18,736 nucleotides of DNA from positions 1 through 18,736 of the forward strand of contig CAXTMV010000094.1 in assembly GCA_964245425.1 (NCBI GenBank), read 5' to 3'. The stretch comes from JACMLD01 sp964245425. GTDB taxonomy: Bacteria; Bacteroidota; Bacteroidia; Chitinophagales; Chitinophagaceae. Each line of letters begins with the position of its first letter. Positions within the stretch are counted from its first letter, which is position 1. The notes under the pieces were generated by a model, which was not told the DNA's origin, ran no database searches, and was given only the letters and a program-made list of their open reading frames with translations. Shown here piece by piece: positions 14,490 to 18,736 of the stretch. The translations under genes were made by a program, and so were the position numbers.

Positions 14490-15077
14490 TCAATGCAGTA
14501 TGCCGGCCATCAAAACAAGACAGGAAAGAAATGGTTTGAGCCGCTGGCGCAGCAGCATAATACCCCGGTTCTTGTGCGATCGCACGGTACTGGGTTCCAT
14601 ATCTAAGGTAGCTGCTACTTCTTTACCTGTTTTCCCTTCCACAAAAGAAAGTACGATCACTTTGCGGCAACGTTCAGGCAGTTCCTCAATAGCGGTATAT
14701 AGTTCGCGGTAGGTTTCTGTTTTGATAAGGAGGTCCATTTTATTTTCAACGCCGGCTTGTAGCAGGGGCAGCACCCATTTGTGGGCGTTTTGCTGCGTCT
14801 GTTGTTTGCGCAGGTAATCGAAGCAGGCATTGCGCACGGTGGTATAGAGAAAAGAACGGATGGCCGGAAAATGGGGAAAATCGGTGCGACGGTTCCATAC
14901 TTTAATAAAAGCTTCTTCGGCAATATCTTCCGCCACGCCGTTGTTGCCGGCAATCTTACCCGCATACAGACAAAGCGATGGGTACAGCAGCCGGAACAAG
15001 GCCTGGAAGCTGGCTTCCCGCCCCTGGCGGAAACCGGCCATCATACTATCATTGCTCTCATTTGCTTGTTGCTCCAT
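14490..15077 (-). CDS. ECF sigma-70 factor, SusC/D-associated type, apparently orphan
   Basis: This 195-residue sigma factor has region 2 at about 20-90 (FQALFRLLYPSLCLYAGKIA, then VAEDIAEEAFIKVWNRR and IRSFLYTTVRNACFDYLRK). Region 4 is at about 125-185 (IEELPERCRKVIVLSFVEG, then KTGKEVAATLDMEPSTVRSH). The wording of both regions is that of Bacteroidota RpoE-like factors, which normally sit before a FecR-type anti-sigma gene and a SusC/SusD pair. None of these is present here: downstream lies the convergent AraC-like gene. The last 15 residues (LSCLVLMAGILH) are unusually hydrophobic. It diverges from the XRE gene across 164 bp that contain a perfect palindrome. Its regulator and targets must lie elsewhere or be lost. 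Confidence 0.9.
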   Translation of the reverse strand: MEQQANESNDSMMAGFRQGREASFQALFRLLYPSLCLYAGKIAGNNGVAEDIAEEAFIKVWNRRTDFPHFPAIRSFLYTTVRNACFDYLRKQQTQQNAHKWVLPLLQAGVENKMDLLIKTETYRELYTAIEELPERCRKVIVLSFVEGKTGKEVAATLDMEPSTVRSHKNRGIMLLRQRLKPFLSCLVLMAGILH

Positions 15078-15183
15078 GCGCTGTCGGGCTAAGGAAGTTC
15101 GCAGAAGCCGCCGGAAAAAAGCTTCCGCAGGGCTGCTAAACGGTTCCTTTTTTTTTCTGCACTAAAAGTAAAGAAAAAAAATG

Positions 15184-15205
15184 ATATGGTCGAATACGAC
15201 CATAT
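15184..15205. promoter_or_regulatory. Perfect inverted repeat, candidate operator
   Basis: ATATGGTCG (15184-15192) and CGACCATAT (15197-15205) form a perfect 9-bp inverted repeat with a 4-bp aata spacer. It lies 37 bp before the ATG of the XRE regulator and about 107 bp before the ECF sigma start. The size and position are those of an operator for a dimeric helix-turn-helix protein, so autoregulation by the XRE protein is the simplest reading. A 9-bp-period direct repeat (gctgaatt at 15213-15220 and 15222-15229) lies next to it. Confidence 0.55.
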
Positions 15206-15241
15206 TGAAACAGCTGAATTCGCTGAATTTTCAAGCTGAAG

Positions 15242-15502
15242 ATGAACAGCAAAAGAAAAAAAGAGATTCGCCGGTTACTGGGCGCTTACTTAAAACGGCA
15301 TCGCGAAGACGTGCTCAAAATTTCCAGTGTGCGACAGGTATCATTTTCCTCCAACCTGGATCAGAGCAAATTAAGCAAAATTGAAAAAGGAAAAATAGAT
15401 ATCCGTTTTGATACGCTGATCGAGCTGGCGCTCACCTACCAGCTGACTCCGCAGGCCCTGTTCAATTTTGAGATCGATTTCTGGGAAAAGGAAGCAGAAT
15501 AA
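15242..15502 (+). CDS. Small XRE-family (Cro/CI) transcriptional regulator
   Basis: This 86-residue protein is essentially a single helix-turn-helix domain. The first helix LLGAYLKRHREDVLKISSV leads to the recognition helix DQSKLSKIEKGKIDIRF, with the invariant S-K-I-E-K-G, and the closing helices FDTLIELALTYQLTPQALF. Such short XRE proteins bind palindromic operators as dimers and often repress their own promoter. The perfect 22-bp inverted repeat upstream is a likely target. It has no adjacent toxin gene; the next gene converges on it from the other strand. In Bacteroidota, similar proteins accompany mobile elements, which fits the neighbouring TraG-type ATPase. Confidence 0.85.
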   Translation: MNSKRKKEIRRLLGAYLKRHREDVLKISSVRQVSFSSNLDQSKLSKIEKGKIDIRFDTLIELALTYQLTPQALFNFEIDFWEKEAE

Positions 15503-15503
15503 A

Positions 15504-15562
15504 GGGCGATGCAGTCATTGATCCGGCCAGCTGCCGTGCCGGCGTTCCATGCCGCATCGCCC
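15504..15562. terminator. Large inverted repeat between convergent genes
   Basis: GGGCGATGC (15504-15512) and GCATCGCCC (15554-15562) form a perfect 9-bp inverted repeat. A nested CCGGC (15523-15527)/GCCGG (15538-15542) pair lies inside. It fills nearly the whole 71-bp gap between the convergent XRE and TraG-like stops. Because the structure is symmetrical, it could terminate both genes, although no good T-run follows on either side. Confidence 0.45.
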
Positions 15563-15573
15563 GTAACAAAAAG

Positions 15574-16848
15574 CTATATTTTTGAAAACGCATAGAAAGG
15601 ATTTTTCTGAAACCCGCTGTTCTTGAACAATTCGTCTTTGAGGTAATCGAGTCTTTTAATGGTGGCTACCGGCATCCCTGCCCGCATCAGTATTGCATTT
15701 TCGCGGGGCATGCACAATAGTTCCGCTGCGCTGATGCCCCCGATGATCTCCGACATTTCTTTGGCAGTGGGAAAATGCTTGAAGCCATAAGCCTGTATCA
15801 CATCGCAGTTGTCGATGATCGTCAGCCATTCACTTTTGTACTTGTCTTTGATCTGGGCAACCGACTGGAACATGCACCAGATTCGCAAACCATAGCAGCG
15901 CATCAGCGTGATGGCTGACATCAGGCCATCCAGCTTGCCGAGGTTGGAACATTCGTCGATGATCAACAGGGTGGGCAGCTTGGGCCGGGTGGTTCGTTCG
16001 GTAAACAGGTACAGCAGCGACGTAAACCAAAGCCGGAGCAGCACGGAATAAGCAGCCAGTTTATTGGGTGGTATCACAAAATAGATGGTGATGGGTTCGC
16101 CGTTTACCAGCGACTGGATATTGAAGGAGCTGGGGCCTTCCAGCGATTCCAGCACAACAGGATCGCCCAGGATACCCAGGTGCTGGTGCACGCTGGAGAG
16201 TACACAGTTGCGGGTGGGTGTTTCCGGAATTTGTAAGAAAGCCCTCACCAGTTCAATGGCGAGTGGGTTTCTGATCTCTTTGTTATCGAGCATCAGCGCC
16301 AGCTTATAAGTGACGTCTTCTGCAAACAGGATGCGGCGCATATCGGTAAAACTTTTGCCGCTGGTGAGCGCATGAATGCAGACCGCGCTCAATAGCTCAT
16401 GGGCGGTATTGTCCCAGTAAGGATCCGCGCTGTAAGTGCCATTGTCTGGCTGAAAAGCTTTTGCGATCATGATGCCCTGTTGCTCCACACAGGAGGGGTC
16501 CATGGCAATATCCATGGGATTGAACCGGGCCGGCGTACGGGTTACTTTTTTGAAAGGATCAACAATATAGACCTTCCCGAATTTCCGCCTTGCTTTCGCC
16601 GTAATTTTTGCCGCCTCCCCCTTTACATCCAGTACTATCAGGCTGCCTTTATAACTGAGGCAGGTAGGTATGATATTGCCCCGGCCCTTCCCCGCTCCGG
16701 TGGGGGCAATGGTTAACAGGTTCGCTTCTCCGCTGTCGTAAATCAGGGGGGAAGCAGGCGGTGGCTCTTTTTCGCGTGCGAAGCCGATGGGGTTGCTTTT
16801 TTTGGTTGTCAGGTAACCGAGTGGTAGTGTTTGCATATTGTTTGGCAT
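15574..16848 (-). CDS. VirD4/TraG-type coupling ATPase lacking its membrane domain
   Basis: This 424-residue protein begins directly at the ATPase part of type IV coupling proteins. Walker A is APTGAGKG (48-55), followed by SLIVLDVKGEAA and VYIVDPF. The family segment YWDNTAHELL is at about 143-152. Walker B is LLIIDECSN at about 293-301, and MFQSVAQIKDKY follows at 325-336. These hexameric ATPases pump DNA or proteins through conjugation or effector channels. Conjugative TraG/VirD4 proteins are usually above 600 residues, with two N-terminal membrane helices. Here about 45 residues precede Walker A, and no membrane segment exists upstream in any frame, so the protein is probably soluble. No relaxase or other transfer gene is in view. 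It is either a mobile-element remnant or a repurposed ATPase working with the divergent repeat protein. Confidence 0.88.
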   Translation of the reverse strand: MPNNMQTLPLGYLTTKKSNPIGFAREKEPPPASPLIYDSGEANLLTIAPTGAGKGRGNIIPTCLSYKGSLIVLDVKGEAAKITAKARRKFGKVYIVDPFKKVTRTPARFNPMDIAMDPSCVEQQGIMIAKAFQPDNGTYSADPYWDNTAHELLSAVCIHALTSGKSFTDMRRILFAEDVTYKLALMLDNKEIRNPLAIELVRAFLQIPETPTRNCVLSSVHQHLGILGDPVVLESLEGPSSFNIQSLVNGEPITIYFVIPPNKLAAYSVLLRLWFTSLLYLFTERTTRPKLPTLLIIDECSNLGKLDGLMSAITLMRCYGLRIWCMFQSVAQIKDKYKSEWLTIIDNCDVIQAYGFKHFPTAKEMSEIIGGISAAELLCMPRENAILMRAGMPVATIKRLDYLKDELFKNSGFQKNPFYAFSKI

Positions 16849-17145
16849 TTATTTTATAAGCTGGTTCGCAGACTGGCCTGCGGTTCTGATGGCAGCCGGG
16901 TAGTGATTTACCTGGTTTTAACGCCCGATGGCAGTAAAAAAGTAAAATTAAGAAGCCTTTAGGGACACAAATATTACACGCATTCAATAATTTATTTTTC
17001 CTGTCTACCCCTTCTAATGTTATATTATATAACTATTTACACATTCAGAAAACAAAAATTTATTTTTTCGCCGTAAAAAAACCCCCATCTGTTAGTCATT
17101 CACTTTACCTTACACGCCTATTATTTCTATCAGACAATTTTTTCT
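16849..17145. promoter_or_regulatory. AT-rich divergent intergenic region with 15-bp palindrome
   Basis: This 297-bp gap separates the divergent TraG-like and repeat-protein genes. It is clearly richer in A+T than the flanking genes from about 16930 on. GTTATAT (17019-17025) and ATATAAC (17027-17033) form a perfect inverted repeat around a single T, a possible regulator site for either gene. I found no clean TAnnTTTG element and no coding sequence or RNA gene here. Confidence 0.4.
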
Positions 17146-18736
17146 ATGAAAAAAATATACACTAACCAACCCATACCGGAAGATATCAGGGAAGCCCTGC
17201 AGGCCAAGCTGGCCTGCGGCCATTTGCACGAACTAAAGGGCGCTGCTTTTACCAAGGCCCTGCATCATATCAATGATGAAATTGATCGGGTGTACCACAA
17301 AGGTTACCGGCGGTTTTTTACGGAGCAAAGCGGGCACTTCATTGCTAAGAGCTTACAGCGTTATTTTGCCGGGCATAATATCCGGTCCGATAAGCTCGCC
17401 GCCTTAAAATGTTTCCTGGGCTACCTGCCTGCGGAGCTGGAGGAAAAAGCGATGGCCGGCAAAAAAAAGACGGCCGGTTCGGCCTTTGATTCGCTGCAGG
17501 GCGTCTGGTATTCTTATGTCTACGATGCAGGACAGGAAGGCCATAAAGTAAAGAAGACTTCTCTCTATTTAAGCAGGCGCAATGAGAACTTTCTTGATGT
17601 TCAGTACCATGGCCTGAGCGGCCGGTTTACCGGCACGGGTGAGATCATCAACAACACCGTACTCTTTTCTATAAAAAATAAAGACGCCAGCATCAAGATA
17701 TTCCTCTGTGCGGAATTACCGGTAGATGAATCGGCAGAAGAAGCGGATCATCCAACCATACTGAATACGTATTGCCTGTCGAATTCTTTACCGGGGCAGC
17801 CGGTGGTCAGCAATGTAATCATGATCAAGGAGCCGCGGCTGGATCTCGCTGGCAAGGAGGATCAAATACAACAATTTCTCGACATCAAACCAGAGACCCT
17901 GGTCTTTGATCCTGCGGCGGAAAACAGGAATGACAATACCATTATTGAATACCTGTACCGGAACAAGGCGAGGAACAGCCGGTTGAATAAATTTATTCCC
18001 AACAGTTTTGAAAACATGGAGCGCCGCAATACCTTCTCGTTTAAAAAAGATAATTATGATAATTATGATCGGCTGAAGGTAAAATTAAAAAAGCATGTTT
18101 TTTTTGCGTTTAATCGTTCGCGTTTGGGCAGGGATGAAGTAGCGGTCTTTAGTTATACGTTTAAATTTGTGGAAGAAGAACGGCGTTGTATTGCTTACCG
18201 GCATCCCATTGGCAATCCCGGCAAGATTGAATTCAGTGGGGAAGCGTTTTTGGAGAATGAGAAAATCTGTATGCTGCTGAGCGATAAGAGCACGATGCTG
18301 CGCCACAAGCAATTTGTAGCACCTGTTCATTCCTGGTACAATGCCCGGTCGGGGATCTTTGTTTTCCGGGGGATTACTTCCACCGTTTCTTCGCAAACAG
18401 CGGCGCCGATTGCCCTGCGTGAACTGGTGGTGGGCATCCCGGACCACGACCCTATCCTGCAAAAAAACACCCTGATACCAGACGATGATAAAACAAACGG
18501 TTATATATCCTATGCGGCTTTCAGCGTATTGCCGGAGGAAGTGTTACCGGTAGAAGAAAAGCTGTTCCTGGCCAATCCGCTCCTGAGTGTGCTTACCTTT
18601 CCTGCCCGCACAGACAATACCTTTACCTATTACCGGCAGAACAAGGCCCGTAAGTATACCGGTGTGTATTATGTATTTACACTGCCCGCTGCCGCCGGCA
18701 TGGAGCCCTTGAAAATGGAACTGGATATTGATACGC
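17146..18736 (+). CDS. Unrecognised protein with tandem beta-rich repeats (partial, runs off right edge)
   Basis: The ATG at 17146 opens 530 codons to the window end. I do not recognise the family. Residues 1-115 are helical; SKLAALKCFLGYLP-like sequence near 82-95 resembles a short helical domain found at the head of other Bacteroidota proteins. A beta-rich unit then starts at 119 (GVWYSYVYDAG, SLYLSRRNENFLDVQYHG, GTGEIINNTVLFSI). It recurs from 317 (HVFFAFNRSRLG, SYTFKFVEEERRCIAYRHP, FSGEAFLENEKICMLL) and appears to begin again at 506 (GVYYVFTLPAAAG, PLKMELDID). Spacing is 198 and 189 residues. The linkers share YRNKAR (271-276) and YRQNKAR (496-502). No signal peptide or membrane helix is seen, so it is probably cytosolic. 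A ligand- or nucleic-acid-sensing scaffold is conceivable, but no function can be assigned. Confidence 0.75.
   Translation, partial: MKKIYTNQPIPEDIREALQAKLACGHLHELKGAAFTKALHHINDEIDRVYHKGYRRFFTEQSGHFIAKSLQRYFAGHNIRSDKLAALKCFLGYLPAELEEKAMAGKKKTAGSAFDSLQGVWYSYVYDAGQEGHKVKKTSLYLSRRNENFLDVQYHGLSGRFTGTGEIINNTVLFSIKNKDASIKIFLCAELPVDESAEEADHPTILNTYCLSNSLPGQPVVSNVIMIKEPRLDLAGKEDQIQQFLDIKPETLVFDPAAENRNDNTIIEYLYRNKARNSRLNKFIPNSFENMERRNTFSFKKDNYDNYDRLKVKLKKHVFFAFNRSRLGRDEVAVFSYTFKFVEEERRCIAYRHPIGNPGKIEFSGEAFLENEKICMLLSDKSTMLRHKQFVAPVHSWYNARSGIFVFRGITSTVSSQTAAPIALRELVVGIPDHDPILQKNTLIPDDDKTNGYISYAAFSVLPEEVLPVEEKLFLANPLLSVLTFPARTDNTFTYYRQNKARKYTGVYYVFTLPAAAGMEPLKMELDIDT

Noticed and set aside
14490..15077. 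Polysaccharide utilisation locus controlled by the ECF factor
   Set aside because: No FecR, SusC, SusD or glycoside hydrolase gene in the window.
15160..15175. TACTTTTA on the minus strand as a -7 element for the ECF sigma gene
   Set aside because: One mismatch to TAnnTTTG and no -33 element; too weak to annotate.
15242..16848. Toxin-antitoxin pair (XRE antitoxin plus partner)
   Set aside because: The adjacent gene is convergent and encodes a coupling ATPase, not a toxin.
15242..18736. Complete conjugative element
   Set aside because: No relaxase, integrase, attachment repeats or T4SS genes are in view; only a trimmed coupling ATPase is present.

Overview
The window looks like a chromosomal segment from a Bacteroidota, most likely a Chitinophagaceae-type genome. 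This rests on overall character, not on a marker gene: two ECF sigma factors of the Bacteroidota kind, a DUF3857/transglutaminase/DUF2569 protein, a TAnnTTTG-like promoter, several TTG starts and little Shine-Dalgarno signal. I see no rRNA, tRNA, CRISPR array or transposase. Both ends cut a gene.

Left half (1-8664): a biosynthesis-like neighbourhood in short, alternating, overlapping transcription units. It holds a B12-binding-type radical SAM enzyme (partial, minus), a SAM methyltransferase overlapping a metal-dependent amidohydrolase (plus), a flavin-reductase-like protein overlapping a second SAM methyltransferase (minus), a GT4 glycosyltransferase (plus), and a second GT4 glycosyltransferase overlapping an ABC exporter (minus). 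Radical chemistry, methylation, deamination or hydrolysis, glycosylation and export fit a pathway for a small molecule or glycoconjugate that is built in the cytoplasm and exported. No product can be named from this sequence, and the cluster probably continues to the left.

Middle (8736-14262): an ECF sigma factor with an overlapping, apparently truncated partner gene (minus). Divergent from it is a large secreted or membrane transglutaminase-like protein (plus), followed by an FMO-type flavoprotein monooxygenase and a short AraC-like protein that ends at a clear intrinsic terminator.

Right part (14490-18736): an orphan ECF sigma factor (minus) diverges from a small XRE regulator (plus), with a perfect 22-bp inverted repeat between them. 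Then come a VirD4/TraG-type coupling ATPase without its membrane domain (minus) and, divergently, a long unrecognised protein cut by the window edge. That protein is built from beta-rich units of about 190-200 residues repeated at least two and probably three times. No relaxase or other conjugation gene is visible, so the ATPase is either an isolated remnant of a mobile element or part of an uncharacterised two-gene locus. The ATPase and repeat protein are the best candidate for something undescribed.
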